NCBI GenBank assembly: GCA_035532475.1 | Contig: DATKQY010000061.1 | Span: 50,758 to 114,757, forward strand | DNA length: 64,000 nucleotides | Source of the DNA: DATKQY01 sp035532475 | Lineage (GTDB): Bacteria > Actinomycetota > Acidimicrobiia > Acidimicrobiales > Bog-793 | Direction: 5' to 3' | Part shown: positions 41,678 to 50,908 of the stretch, in pieces | Layout: every line of letters starts with the position of its first letter | How positions within the stretch are numbered: position 1 is the stretch's first letter | The notes under the pieces: generated by a model | What the model saw: the letters and a program-made list of their open reading frames with translations, nothing else | Database searches by the model: none | Told to the model about the DNA's origin: nothing | Made by a program: the position numbers and the translations under genes

Positions 41678-43114
41678 ATGGCCGACGGCGACCGGTTGGG
41701 GGCGATCGAGCACGTCGTCGTGCTCATCCTGGAGAACCGGTCGTTCGACCACGTCCTCGGCTACCTCTACGCCGACCACGGGAACGTGTCGCCGGCGGGG
41801 CAGCCCTTCGAGGGTCTCACCGGGAAGGAGACGAACCCCGACGCCTCCGGCGTGCCGATGCCGGTCTTCCCGATCACGCCGGCGACGCCGAACGCCTACT
41901 TCATGCCCGGCGCGGATCCCGGGGAGGGCTACGCCGCGACGAACGCGCAGCTGTTCGGTTCGAACCGGCCGCCCACGCCGCCGATCTCCACGAACCAGGG
42001 CTTCGTCGAGAACTTCGCGTCCACGCTCGCCTGGGAGGCGGGCAATCCCTCGTACCCGGTCGTGCCGGGCACCGTCGCCGGGGACATCATGGGGATGTTC
42101 ACCCCGGCAACCCTGCCGGTGATCTCGGGGCTCGCCCGGGGCTACGCCGTCTGCGACCACTGGTTCGCGTCGGCGCCGACCGAGACCATGCCCAATCGTG
42201 CCTTCGCCTGCGCGGCCACGAGCCAGGGCCACATGGACGACAAGACCAAGACGTTCACCTCGCCGAGCATCTTCGGCCTGCTCTCCGGGCACGGTCTCGA
42301 CTGGTCGATCTACGGCTACGACGCCGATCCGTTGACGCGGCTGAACTTCCCCGACACCACGAACGCGGCCGAGTCGCACTTCGGCACCTTCCCCGACTTC
42401 CAGCACGCCTGCGCGACGGGCACGCTGCCTGCCTACACCTTCCTCGAGCCGTCGTGGTCCTCCGCCGGCAACAGCGAGCACCCGAACTACGACGTCGCCC
42501 TCGGCGAGCAGCTCATCCACGACGTCTACTACGCGCTGCGCAACGGCCCCGGCTGGGACCAGACCCTGTTCGTCCTCACCTACGACGAGCACGGCGGCTG
42601 CTACGACCACGTCCCGACGCCGACCGGCGCCGCGCCGCCCGACGGCTCGGTCGGCGAGTTCGGCTTCGACTTCCGTCGCTTCGGGGTGCGCGTCCCGGCG
42701 GTGCTCGTCTCGCCACTCATCGCGCCCGGCACCGTGTTCCGGGTCCCGGCGGGAACGACGCCGATCGACCACACCTCGATCCTGAAGACCGTCGAGCGGC
42801 GCTGGGGACTCCCTGCGCTCACCGCCCGCGACGCCGCGGCGCCCGACCTCGGTGCGGCACTGACCCTCCCCACCGCCCGTACCGACGATCCTCTCGCAGG
42901 TGTCGTCGTGCCGACCTCGACCGGGGCGAACCCGGCGGCGGCGGTGCCGTCGCACCTGCAGCAGGTCTACGCGGAGCTCGTCGCCCGCCTGCCGGTGCCC
43001 GGAGTCGACGGCGGAGCGCCCGGCGAGCTGCCACACCTGGGCGACAGCGCCGACTACGACAACTACATCCGGTCACGCATCACCGCGTGGAAGTCCGGTG
43101 GCGAACCCGGCTGA
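41678..43114 (+). CDS. Phospholipase C / acid phosphatase family phosphoesterase
   Basis: 478 residues, alkaline-phosphatase-like fold, AcpA/PC-PLC family. Metal-ligand and catalytic segments are VVVLILENRSFDHVLGYL at the start, HWFASAPTETMPNRAF, EHPNYDVALGEQLIHDVYYA and FVLTYDEHGGCYDHVPTP. Members hydrolyse phosphate monoesters or phosphatidylcholine. Most bacterial members are exported, often by Tat, but this one starts directly at the first strand with no signal peptide. ATG 41678 has AAGGGGACGG upstream and no better upstream start is visible, so it may be cytoplasmic. Confidence 0.88.
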   Translation: MADGDRLGAIEHVVVLILENRSFDHVLGYLYADHGNVSPAGQPFEGLTGKETNPDASGVPMPVFPITPATPNAYFMPGADPGEGYAATNAQLFGSNRPPTPPISTNQGFVENFASTLAWEAGNPSYPVVPGTVAGDIMGMFTPATLPVISGLARGYAVCDHWFASAPTETMPNRAFACAATSQGHMDDKTKTFTSPSIFGLLSGHGLDWSIYGYDADPLTRLNFPDTTNAAESHFGTFPDFQHACATGTLPAYTFLEPSWSSAGNSEHPNYDVALGEQLIHDVYYALRNGPGWDQTLFVLTYDEHGGCYDHVPTPTGAAPPDGSVGEFGFDFRRFGVRVPAVLVSPLIAPGTVFRVPAGTTPIDHTSILKTVERRWGLPALTARDAAAPDLGAALTLPTARTDDPLAGVVVPTSTGANPAAAVPSHLQQVYAELVARLPVPGVDGGAPGELPHLGDSADYDNYIRSRITAWKSGGEPG

Positions 43115-43180
43115 CCGATCGGCCGCACCCGGGGCCGCGGCGCATTGACAGCAGGGACCGGATTTGCCACGGTTGCCGGC

Positions 43181-43660
43181 ATGGTCAGCTGGGCCACGCT
43201 GCGGGCGCTGCAGCCGGAACTGGCGCATGCGGGAAGTGCCCTCCTCTACCAGCACGGGGTCGGGCTCGCCTTCATGGCGACGACCCGCAACGACGGTGGG
43301 CCCCGGGTGCACCCGGTCTGCCCGCTCCTGAACGACCGGGGGATGTTCGCCTTCGTCATCCCCTCGCCGAAGCAGGACGACCTCCACCGTGACGGCCGTT
43401 GCGCGCTGCACTCGTTCCCGACAGCCGAGAACGAAGACGCCTTCTACGTCCGGGGCCGGGCCCGGCCCGTCGAGGACGACGATCTTCGCCGGGAGCTCGG
43501 CCGCCAGTTCGTCGACGAGCGAGCAGGCCAGCGGGTCCCGGCGCCGGGTCTGGCGGACCACCTCTTCGAGTTCGAGGTCGAGGCCTGCCAGCTCACCCGG
43601 ACCCGCTGCCACGGCGACCCCGATCCCGTCCATCAGATCTGGAGGGCGCCCCCCGACTGA
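43181..43660 (+). CDS. Pyridoxamine 5'-phosphate oxidase-like flavin/F420-binding protein
   Basis: 159-residue split-barrel protein. LAFMATTRNDGGPRVHPVCP, FAFVIPSPKQDDLHRDGRCA and LHSFPTAENEDAFYVRGRAR follow the PPOX fold. Such proteins bind FMN, F420 or haem and often lack a known reaction. ATG 43181 was chosen over an upstream GTG since the conserved WATLRALQPELA begins here. A TTGACA hexamer at 43145-43150 suggests its own promoter with a very short leader, but the matching -10 is weak. Confidence 0.8.
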   Translation: MVSWATLRALQPELAHAGSALLYQHGVGLAFMATTRNDGGPRVHPVCPLLNDRGMFAFVIPSPKQDDLHRDGRCALHSFPTAENEDAFYVRGRARPVEDDDLRRELGRQFVDERAGQRVPAPGLADHLFEFEVEACQLTRTRCHGDPDPVHQIWRAPPD

Positions 43661-44197
43661 GCTGGACGCGACCCGAGCCCGGGCCCGCACGTCGTGTGGC
43701 GCGTCGGCGGGCGGCGCAACGGGACCCCGGACCGTGACGACCGGTGGGACCTCGCGCATCGCCGCACACGGGCGGGAGTTCGCCGGGACCCTGCCCCCAA
43801 GTCGCTGGCACGGTCCCGGCGTCGTGCTGTTTGCAGGAGCAACTCGGCGCGAACGAGCTGCTGCTCGCGCTCGCCGCTCCCGGCCAGGGTGCGCCATCCC
43901 GACGTCTCCTCGCACCTCGAGGCGGGCACTGCGCTCGGCCACGACGAGGCGGGGTGCAGCAGGGAGTCTCGCCCGGCGCCTCGACGGCACGGGGCGCCTC
44001 GCCTACCGGCCGTGTTCCACACCGGCGCCCAGGACCCCGCAGCGCGCGGGAGCAGAGCGACCCGATCGACCGGACCATCGCCGGTCGCGACCACGTCACG
44101 GTGCGGCTGCAGCCCGGTCGCGCCGGTGAGCGTCGAGCTTCTCGCGGACCACCCCGGCCGCCGAGGACGTCCGAGCACAGGCCCCTGCGCCCGGCCC
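43661..44197. other. 537-bp region without a recognisable gene
   Basis: Open frames on both strands are Arg/Ser/Pro-rich and show no motif. Nothing else stands out. It may be a decayed gene. Confidence 0.5.
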
Positions 44198-44542
44198 CTA
44201 CCGCACGCGAAAGCCCGGCTCGCCGAGCGGCTCCTCCTCCGACAGCTCGACGGCGAGGACGTGCGCCCGCGGTGGCCCGGAGCGGCTCCACCGCACGAGC
44301 TCGGCCACGGGCCCGGCGTCACCCTCGAGAACGGCCTCGACGGAGCCGTCGGTGCAGTTCCGCACCCAGCCGCGCACCCCGAGCCGCTCGGCCTCCCGCC
44401 TCGTGCTCTCGCGAAACCAGACGCCCTGCACCTGACCGGTGACGCGCAGCCTCCGGCGGATCGTCGCGGGCGACCCGGCGGCCGTGCCCGCCTGCGTGCC
44501 CGGCGTCGGCGTGTTCAGCGGTCGGCCTCCTCGGCGTGGCAC
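44198..44542 (-). CDS. Acylphosphatase
   Basis: About 114 residues with a 30-residue poorly conserved N-terminal part; the acylphosphatase domain occupies the rest. It hydrolyses carboxyl-phosphate bonds. RLRVTGQVQGVWFRESTRRE carries the phosphate-binding loop and catalytic Arg, and GVRGWVRNCTDGSVEAVLEG the catalytic Asn. The GTG start lacks a well-spaced ribosome site, so a later start before the core (for example near NTPTPG) is possible. Confidence 0.88.
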   Translation of the reverse strand: MPRRGGRPLNTPTPGTQAGTAAGSPATIRRRLRVTGQVQGVWFRESTRREAERLGVRGWVRNCTDGSVEAVLEGDAGPVAELVRWSRSGPPRAHVLAVELSEEEPLGEPGFRVR

Positions 44543-44592
44543 TTCCCCGCCACCTGCTCGCCACCAACGTTAGGCCGGTGTCACCGCGGCGG

Positions 44593-44632
44593 GACGCCAA
44601 GGGACCGGCCCAAAGGCCGGTCCCTTGGCGTC
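44593..44632 (-). terminator. Perfect 18-bp hairpin terminator
   Basis: An 18-bp stem with no mismatch (arms 44593-44610 and 44615-44632) closes a CAAA loop. It lies 41 bp after the stop of the secreted-protein gene and upstream of the acylphosphatase start on the same strand, so it should insulate them. There is no U tract, as in many actinobacterial terminators. It is by far the strongest hairpin I saw in the window. Confidence 0.8.
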
Positions 44633-44673
44633 GACGGACGGAATCGGGAGCGGTCGCCCGCCCCCCCTCCGAC

Positions 44674-45420
44674 CTACGGACCCGTGTACCCGCCCGTCGC
44701 CAGGCCGATGATGCTCTCGTCGTACTGCGCGTAGGCGAGCCCCACGCCTGCGTTCAACAGCTCATGGTTCGCCTGGACGAAGACGTGCGTGTCACGCGGC
44801 CAGTCCTGAGGAAGCTGGAGGAGCACCGCGCCCGCGACGTTCGTCGAATTCTCCTGCGCCCGATTCACGTTGCGCACGAAGGCGAGGAAGTGGTTGAGCG
44901 CGTTCTGGTACCCGGGCTGACCCGACAGCGAGCTCACGCCCGCCTGGAGCGCTGCCTCGCTGGCCTGGAACGTGGCCACCTCCGCGGCGATCGAGTCGGC
45001 CTCGATCGTCTGGATGACCTGCGGCGTCATCACCGCGTAGACCCGGTTGTCCCGGAGCATCGCGGCGCGGTCGGTGTTGAGCTCCGCCCTGGTGTTGTCG
45101 GTCGGTACCTTCGCGACGAGGGCGTTGATGGCCGCCGTCTCGGCGCCGAGCCGGGTGTTGAGCAGCGTCGCGTGCGGCGCCGTGAGCGACTTCGCACCCG
45201 CCACGTCCGCGCTGAGACGCTGCAGCTGGGTCACCCGATTCGCCAGCTGCTGCTCGAGCTTCTGCTGCGCCTGCTGGAAGCCCGCGCCTGGCGCGGCGAC
45301 CGTGGCGACGGGCGCGCTCGATCTGGCCGCAGCCGAGGAGGCCGAGGCCATGCCCGGCACCGCGATGACCACCCCGGCAAGTGCGCCGGCAACCGCTATC
45401 GAGATAGAACGCCGCTTCAC
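44674..45420 (-). CDS. Secreted helical protein of unknown function
   Basis: 248 residues. The start GTG 45420 has AAGGGGGAG upstream and opens a classical signal peptide: KRRS, a hydrophobic core ISIAVAGALAGVVIAV, then PGMASASSAA as cleavage region. The mature part is Ala/Gln-rich and largely helical (QQAQQKLEQQLANRVTQLQR), followed by NALNHFLAFVRNVNRAQENS and a Tyr/Gly end. Probably exported. No enzyme motif seen; the role is unknown. Confidence 0.8.
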   Translation of the reverse strand: MKRRSISIAVAGALAGVVIAVPGMASASSAAARSSAPVATVAAPGAGFQQAQQKLEQQLANRVTQLQRLSADVAGAKSLTAPHATLLNTRLGAETAAINALVAKVPTDNTRAELNTDRAAMLRDNRVYAVMTPQVIQTIEADSIAAEVATFQASEAALQAGVSSLSGQPGYQNALNHFLAFVRNVNRAQENSTNVAGAVLLQLPQDWPRDTHVFVQANHELLNAGVGLAYAQYDESIIGLATGGYTGP

Positions 45421-45763
45421 GTCTCCCCCTTCGTCGATGCGTGGGTACTGGCAATCTCCGTCAGTCGCTCCAGCTCTCGCCGGCAGGGTCAGTATGCGAG
45501 GCCGCTGTTGGGGGCCATCGATCATTCTGTGAAAAGAGTGTGAGCCTGAGGACCCACGCCTCGGCGCACGTCTCGAGCACAGCCAGTCCGCCCCGACGGC
45601 GCGCGGCCGGCGTCAGGGCACTCGTCGATGTCCGGCATCTCGCGGATCGGGCCGACGCGCCGCTCGGAGATGACCCGGAGCGGCGGCGGTTGCCCGCCGG
45701 GCGCAACTTCTGCCCCCGCGCGGCCGTTAGCAGACGGCGAGATCGCTGGGAGGAGAGGTCACC
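45421..45763. other. Divergent intergenic region
   Basis: No gene seen. It must hold the promoters of the secreted protein (minus) and the small membrane protein (plus). A relatively AT-rich patch is at about 45520-45542. The 11-mer GCCGTTAGCAG at 45723-45733 recurs upstream of the GH15 gene. Confidence 0.45.
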
Positions 45764-45979
45764 ATGCGCAGAAGGATCGGCGTGATCGTGCTCTTGGCCG
45801 CGCTGGCCGCCGCGCTCGCCGCGCAGTCCGCCAGCGACGCGCTGGGCGACGTGCTCGGCTGCGTGCTCGGGCTGGTCGTCCTCGCCGTCGGCTTCATGAC
45901 GCTCGAGGGTGCCTCGCGCGGGCCGACCGCCCCGCCCGCGGCGGTCGCACACCACCACCGCCACCACCGGGTCGCCTGA
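45764..45979 (+). CDS. Small membrane protein
   Basis: 71 residues: two hydrophobic stretches (IGVIVLLAALAAALAAQS and VLGCVLGLVVLAVGFMTL) and a His-rich tail (HHHRHH). ATG 45764 is preceded by a strong GGGAGGAGAGG ribosome site, which supports expression. The basic MRRR start suggests a cytoplasmic N-terminus. No family recognised. Confidence 0.65.
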   Translation: MRRRIGVIVLLAALAAALAAQSASDALGDVLGCVLGLVVLAVGFMTLEGASRGPTAPPAAVAHHHRHHRVA

Positions 45980-46098
45980 ACCTTGTCGGCACCGAGTACC
46001 TGAAGAACATGCGCATCCCTGCCGTTAGCAGCTGAGACGACGGGCTGACCGCGTCCGAGGCCGCCTGTCGCGGACGGCGCGCCACAAGGGAGGGCAGG

Positions 46099-48150
46099 AT
46101 GGCCATGGAGCCGGCACCTGACGGGCGGGGGGCGCTCGCGCTCGTCGATCCGCACGGCGGCCTCCCGTCCCTCGTCGCGGTTTTGGCGAGCGGTGCCGGC
46201 GAGAGCGCCCTGCGCGTGTCGTCGTTCCCCTCCTCCTTCCCGGCGATCGCGGACTACGCGTTCCTCTCCGACTGCGAGAACACGTGCCTTGTCGCACCGA
46301 GCGGCGCGGTGGAGTGGTTCTGCCTCCCGAACCCGCACGACCCGAGCGTGTTCGGGACGCTGCTCGACCGTTGCTCTGGCTCGTTCCGCCTGGGCCCGGC
46401 CGACCTCGCCGTCCCCGCCAGCCGCCGCTACGTGCCGGGCACCACCGTCCTCGAGACGACCTGGCAGACGCAGACGGGTTGGCTCGTCGTGGTCGACTTC
46501 CTCGCCGTCGGGCCCTGGCACCGGACCGACAGCCGCTCGGCCCTGCACCGGCGGACCCCGGGCGACTACGACGCGCAGCACGTCCTCGTGCGCATCGCGA
46601 CCTGCATCCACGGCGTGGTCGACCTGACGCTCAACTGCGCCCCGTCGTTCGACTACGGCCGCCTCGACGCGCGTTGGGAGTACACCGGACCGGGCTACGA
46701 GCACGTCGCGACCCGCACGCCGGGCGCCATCCCGCTCTCGCTCGCCGGCAGCCTGCGCCTCGGCATCGAGGGCCGCTCCGTGCTCGCCCGCCACCGCCTG
46801 CACGAGGGCGAGTCGTCGTTCGTCTCGCTCGGCTGGTCGGAACGACCCCTGCCGGGCGATCTCGACGAGGTGACGCGCTGGCTGCGCCAGACCGAGGGTT
46901 TCTGGCGCGCGTGGCTCGACTCCGGCTCGTTCCCCGACCACCCCGGGCGTGAGACCCTCGAACGCAGCGCGCTGACGTTGAAGGGGTTGAGCTACGCGCC
47001 GACCGGGGCGCTGCTCGCCGCACCGACGACGTCGCTGCCCGAGCAGCCGGGAGGGCAGCGCAACTGGGACTACCGCTACGCCTGGGTGCGGGACTCGGCG
47101 TTCGCGATGTGGGGGCTGCACGCGCTCGGCTTCGACGCCGAGGCGGAGGACTTCCTCTCCTTCCTCGGCGACATGCTCGACCCCGAGCTGGATCCCGCCG
47201 GCAGCGAGGGCCAAGGGGCGGTGGAGCCCTTCGGAGCGGGGCGCACGCCGCGCCTGCAGGTCCTCTACGCCGTGGACGGCTCGCGCGAGACCCCGGAGGC
47301 GGTGCTCGAGCACCTGTCCGGCTACGACGGCTCCTCGCCGGTGCGCGTCGGCAACGACGCCTACCGCCAGGAGCAGCACGACATCTACGGGACCGTCGTC
47401 GACTGCATCTACCAGCACGCCCGCAACCGCGACGCCCTCTCCGAGCGGGCCTGGAGCACGACCGTCATCGCGGTGGAAGCCGCCCTCGCACACTGGCGCC
47501 TCCCCGACCGCGGCATCTGGGAGGTGCGCGGCGAGCCCCGCCACTTCACGTTCTCGAAGGTGATGTGCTGGGTGGCCGCAGACCGCGGCGCCCGGCTCGC
47601 GGCGCTCCACGGCGACGAGGTGCGGGCCGCGTCGTGGCGGGAGGCGGCCGACGAGATCCACGCGGACATCTGCGCGCACGGCGTCGACGCCGGCGGCCGC
47701 TTCACGCAGTCCTACGGCTCGACGGAGCTCGACGCCTCGCTGCTGCTTCTGCCGCTCGTGCGCTTCCTGCCGCCGGAGGATCCGCGGCTTCGCGCCACGG
47801 TGCTCGGCATCGCGGACGAGCTCACCGACGAGGGCATGGTCGCCCGCTACCGCACCGAGACGACCGACGACGGGCTCGACCAGCCCGAGGGAAGCTTCAT
47901 CACCTGCTCGTTCTGGCTGGTGTCGGCGCTCGCGGAGATCGGCGAGGACCGGCGCGCCCGCCAGCTCTGCGAACGCCTGCTCGTCGCCGCCAGCCCCCTC
48001 GGGCTCTACGCGGAAGAGATCGACCCGGCGACCGGGCACCACCTCGGGAACTTCCCCCAGGCCCTCACCCACCTCGCCCTCATCAACGCGGTCCTCCACC
48101 TCGTCCGGCGCGAGCAGGAGGAAGCGGCCGCATCGGTCATCGCTCCCTGA
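46099..48150 (+). CDS. GH15 family glucoamylase/trehalase
   Basis: 683 residues, cytoplasmic. The N-terminal beta-sandwich domain (IADYAFLSDCENTCLVAPSG) and the (alpha/alpha)6 barrel are both complete. NWDYRYAWVRDSAFAMWGL, RGIWEVRGEPRHFTFSKVMC (general acid Glu) and GLYAEEIDPATGHHLGNFPQ (general base Glu) match actinobacterial GH15 trehalases and glucoamylases. About 40 N-terminal residues before the core are variable. Given the trehalose operon at the left end, trehalose hydrolysis to glucose is a reasonable role, but glucoamylase activity cannot be excluded. Confidence 0.9.
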   Translation: MAMEPAPDGRGALALVDPHGGLPSLVAVLASGAGESALRVSSFPSSFPAIADYAFLSDCENTCLVAPSGAVEWFCLPNPHDPSVFGTLLDRCSGSFRLGPADLAVPASRRYVPGTTVLETTWQTQTGWLVVVDFLAVGPWHRTDSRSALHRRTPGDYDAQHVLVRIATCIHGVVDLTLNCAPSFDYGRLDARWEYTGPGYEHVATRTPGAIPLSLAGSLRLGIEGRSVLARHRLHEGESSFVSLGWSERPLPGDLDEVTRWLRQTEGFWRAWLDSGSFPDHPGRETLERSALTLKGLSYAPTGALLAAPTTSLPEQPGGQRNWDYRYAWVRDSAFAMWGLHALGFDAEAEDFLSFLGDMLDPELDPAGSEGQGAVEPFGAGRTPRLQVLYAVDGSRETPEAVLEHLSGYDGSSPVRVGNDAYRQEQHDIYGTVVDCIYQHARNRDALSERAWSTTVIAVEAALAHWRLPDRGIWEVRGEPRHFTFSKVMCWVAADRGARLAALHGDEVRAASWREAADEIHADICAHGVDAGGRFTQSYGSTELDASLLLLPLVRFLPPEDPRLRATVLGIADELTDEGMVARYRTETTDDGLDQPEGSFITCSFWLVSALAEIGEDRRARQLCERLLVAASPLGLYAEEIDPATGHHLGNFPQALTHLALINAVLHLVRREQEEAAASVIAP

Positions 48151-48295
48151 ACGCCCGCCGCCGGGCGCCTGCGGAACGCTCCCGCCACCGTTCCTCGGGC
48201 CCGGTAACGTCGCGCCGCCGGACGGGTGCGCTCGTCGAGGCGGGCGAGGGGCGCCCGACGGGCAGGCGGGAACCGAGAGGGAGGATGCGGGAGCG

Positions 48296-49423
48296 ATGAA
48301 GACGAAGGGTGCGCTCTGCTGGGAGGTCGGCAAGGCGTGGACGCTCGAGGAGATCGACGTCGGCGACCCGAGGACTGGCGAGGTGCAGGTGCGCCTCGCC
48401 GCCAGCGGTCTTTGCCACTCGGACGAGCACTTCCGCAACGGCGACGTCCCGCCGAAGTTCCTCCCCGTCCTCGGCGGCCACGAAGGTGCAGGTGTGATCA
48501 CGAAGGTCGGTCCTTCGGTCGAGGGTCTCGCAGAGGGTGACCATGTCGTGCTCGGCTTCGTGCCCTCCTGCGGGCGGTGCATCCCCTGCGCGACCGGCCA
48601 TCAGAACCTCTGTGACCTCGGCGCGGGCCTGATGCTGGGCGCTTCGATCAGCGACGGGACCTACCGCGTGACCGTGGGGGGGGCACCGGTCCTGCCACTG
48701 TGCCTGCTCGGCACGTTCGCGCCGTACGTCACCTGCCACGCCTCGGCCGCGATCAAGATCGAAACGGACATCCCCCTCGACAAGGCGGCCCTCCTCGGCT
48801 GCGGCGTCACCACCGGCTGGGGCTCGGCGACGATCGTCGCCGACACGCGGCCCGGTGACACGGTCGTCGTCGTCGGGATCGGTGGCATCGGGATCAACGC
48901 CGTGCAGGGCGCGGCGATGGCCGGTGCCGAGCGCGTCATCGCCGTCGACCCGGTCGCGTTCAAGCGGGAGCAGGCGGCTCGCTTTGGGGCGACGCACGCC
49001 TACACCTCGATGCAGGAGGCACTGGAGCCGGTGCGCGAGCTGACCTGGGGCCGGATGGCCGATTCCTGCATCCTCACCGTCGGCCAGATCAAGGGCGCGC
49101 ACATCGCCGAGGCGCTCGCCCTCGTGCGCAAGGGCGGGACGGCGGTGGTCACCGCCTTGGGCGACGCGACGAACGTCGACGTCAAGCTCAGCCTCGCCGA
49201 TCTCACCGTGATGCAAAAGACCCTGAAGGGTGCCCTCTTCGGCGGCGCGAACCCGCGGGCGGACATCCACCGGCTGCTGCACCTTTACCGCGACGGGCAG
49301 CTGAAGCTGGACGAGCTCGTCACGACCACGTACCGCCACGACGAAGTCGAACAGGGCTACCTCGACATGGCGGCCGGCACGAACCTGCGCGGCATGGTCG
49401 TCTACGGCGACGCCGACTACTGA
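48296..49423 (+). CDS. NDMA-dependent-type zinc alcohol dehydrogenase
   Basis: 375-residue medium-chain alcohol dehydrogenase. Catalytic zinc ligands are in ASGLCHSDEHF and LGGHEGAGV; the structural-zinc cluster is SCGRCIPCATGHQNLC; the nucleotide fold is VVVVGIGGIGINAV. It matches the actinobacterial group described as NDMA-dependent, in which the nicotinamide cofactor stays bound and is re-oxidised by an external acceptor, often mycofactocin. No mycofactocin genes are in this window. ATG 48296 has GGGAGGATGCGGGAG upstream. Confidence 0.9.
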   Translation: MKTKGALCWEVGKAWTLEEIDVGDPRTGEVQVRLAASGLCHSDEHFRNGDVPPKFLPVLGGHEGAGVITKVGPSVEGLAEGDHVVLGFVPSCGRCIPCATGHQNLCDLGAGLMLGASISDGTYRVTVGGAPVLPLCLLGTFAPYVTCHASAAIKIETDIPLDKAALLGCGVTTGWGSATIVADTRPGDTVVVVGIGGIGINAVQGAAMAGAERVIAVDPVAFKREQAARFGATHAYTSMQEALEPVRELTWGRMADSCILTVGQIKGAHIAEALALVRKGGTAVVTALGDATNVDVKLSLADLTVMQKTLKGALFGGANPRADIHRLLHLYRDGQLKLDELVTTTYRHDEVEQGYLDMAAGTNLRGMVVYGDADY

Positions 49424-49775
49424 GGCGCCTGTTTCGGCGCGGCCGAGGCGATGCGGCACGCCGACCCCGCGCCGGGCTGGGGTGCCGGGTGGCTGTCGCC
49501 CCAGCTGGCGCGCGCGCCCATGACCGTCGAGGCGGAGGAGGCGGACGCGTCGTCGACGGTGAGAGGACGGTCGCGCCGCCCATGGGGGTCGACCCGGTGC
49601 TGAGCTCCGAGGCCTGGTCGGTGCGGTAGGCCGCGACAGCGAGCGCGTCGGGGGGTGCGTCGAGAGCGCCCGGCGGCACGACCAAGCGGCCGAAGGAGCG
49701 CCCGGGACGCGCGTCGACGATGTCGTGGCACATGAGGTCGGCCACCGGCGGGGCCGGAGGACCGACGTCGTTCAC
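49417..49775 (-). pseudogene. Possible small ORF with one frameshift
   Basis: GTG 49775 overlaps the glycosyltransferase stop (GTGA) and reads NDVGPPAPPVADLMCHDIVD with normal codon use. After GGATV the frame turns into antisense noise. Adding one base at GG 49565-49566 moves it to a frame reading LTVDDASASSASTVMGARAS that stops at 49417, just before the convergent alcohol dehydrogenase end. About 119 residues, no family recognised. It could equally be chance. Confidence 0.3.
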
Positions 49776-50908
49776 CGTGGCTTGTTCACTCCGCGGGCCT
49801 GTATCCGATTGATGGTCGTCAGGACCCTCACCCCGGTGGCATCGAGCCCGAGGGTGCCGAAGAGGTAGCCGAGCCCGGTCCAGAAGAAGCCGACGACGAT
49901 CGCCCCGGACCTGCCGAGCCCGCCGGGCCGGCCACGCAGCGCGTCGGCGACGCCGCGCGCGACCCCGAGCGGAAGCACCCGGGTGACGTAGGAGCGCTCG
50001 GCAGCGAGCCCTCGGGTGCGGCCGACGTTGGACACGACGACCGCCTTCGACAGGCCTTCCGCGAAACACCTGCCGATGAGGTAGCCGAGCGTCGCGCGCT
50101 CGGCACCGACCGAATGGTGCACCACGGCCGCGGGCACCTGGACGATCTCGCTGCCGGCGAAGTGCCGCCGGGCGCGGATCGAGAACTCCGTCTCCTCGCA
50201 CCCGAGCGGAAGCGTCGGGATCCGCCCCACGCTCACCGAGAAGCCGTCGACCTGCTCAAGGACCGACCTCCGGAACGACATGTTGGCGCCGATCGGGTTG
50301 CGGATCGGCCCCGGCGTCGCCCGCAGGCCCGTGTAGCTGCAGCCGAGGACCCAGTAGAACTCTCTCGGGAACCATGCCGGGGGCTCCGCCGACCACTCGG
50401 GGACGGCCGTGCCCCCCGTGCCGATGACGTGCGGATCGCCGTACGGACCGACGAGCTCGGCCAACCAGTCCGGCTCGGCATGGGCGTCGTCGTCGAGGAA
50501 GACCACGACGTCTCCCTTTGCACGGGCGGCGCCCGTGTTCCTCGCTCCGGAGAGGCCGCGGCTCGACGAGTTCGCCACCACCTCGGCGGCCGTGAACTCC
50601 GCGAGCGCGCGCTCGAGCAGCTCGTCGTTGTGGTCCACCACGACCACGATCTGCTCCGGCGGGGAGGACTGCTCGGCGGCAGACTCGACAGCGGCGACGA
50701 GCTGGTCCCAACGGCGCATGGTGTAGGCGCAGATGACGACGGTGACGGTCACGGTCACGGTCACGGCCTGCGCGCCCGCGACGAGCACGCCGCCGGGGCC
50801 GCCCGTCGCGTCGGCGGCCGGGAGGCCCTCGGCCGCCCGCACCCCCGCCGTCGAGTGCCCTGCCGCACCGCCTGGCTGCTCTGACTGCACGCGCAAAGTC
50901 CTCTCCAT
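49772..50908 (-). CDS. GT2 family glycosyltransferase
   Basis: About 378 residues. The GT-A domain starts VTVVICAYTMRRWDQLVAAV, has the DxD-type VVFLDDDAHAEPDWL, and the acceptor-side NPIGANMSFRRSVLEQVDGF and GCEETEFSIRARR. The C-terminal part has one or two hydrophobic segments (GAIVVGFFWTGLGYLFGTLG), so it is probably membrane-associated. It resembles transferases that act on lipid-linked sugars. The start is uncertain: ATG 50908 has GAGGTGG upstream, GTG 50923 is also open, and the first 55 residues are low-complexity. A GTGACC repeat just before the first strand offers several further in-frame GTG starts. Confidence 0.85.
   Translation of the reverse strand: MERTLRVQSEQPGGAAGHSTAGVRAAEGLPAADATGGPGGVLVAGAQAVTVTVTVTVVICAYTMRRWDQLVAAVESAAEQSSPPEQIVVVVDHNDELLERALAEFTAAEVVANSSSRGLSGARNTGAARAKGDVVVFLDDDAHAEPDWLAELVGPYGDPHVIGTGGTAVPEWSAEPPAWFPREFYWVLGCSYTGLRATPGPIRNPIGANMSFRRSVLEQVDGFSVSVGRIPTLPLGCEETEFSIRARRHFAGSEIVQVPAAVVHHSVGAERATLGYLIGRCFAEGLSKAVVVSNVGRTRGLAAERSYVTRVLPLGVARGVADALRGRPGGLGRSGAIVVGFFWTGLGYLFGTLGLDATGVRVLTTINRIQARGVNKPR

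Noticed and set aside
43661..44197. Gene between the PPOX-like and acylphosphatase genes
   Set aside because: Several open frames exist but their composition is that of random GC-rich sequence, and no family motif appears in any frame.
49320..49560. Extension of the small minus-strand ORF into the alcohol dehydrogenase end
   Set aside because: Beyond about 49560 the frame is Arg/Pro repeats antisense to the dehydrogenase.
48296..50908. Mycofactocin cluster around the NDMA-type alcohol dehydrogenase and the glycosyltransferase
   Set aside because: No precursor ending in the mycofactocin tail, no radical SAM enzyme, no MftB, MftD or MftE. The glycosyltransferase does not look like MftF.
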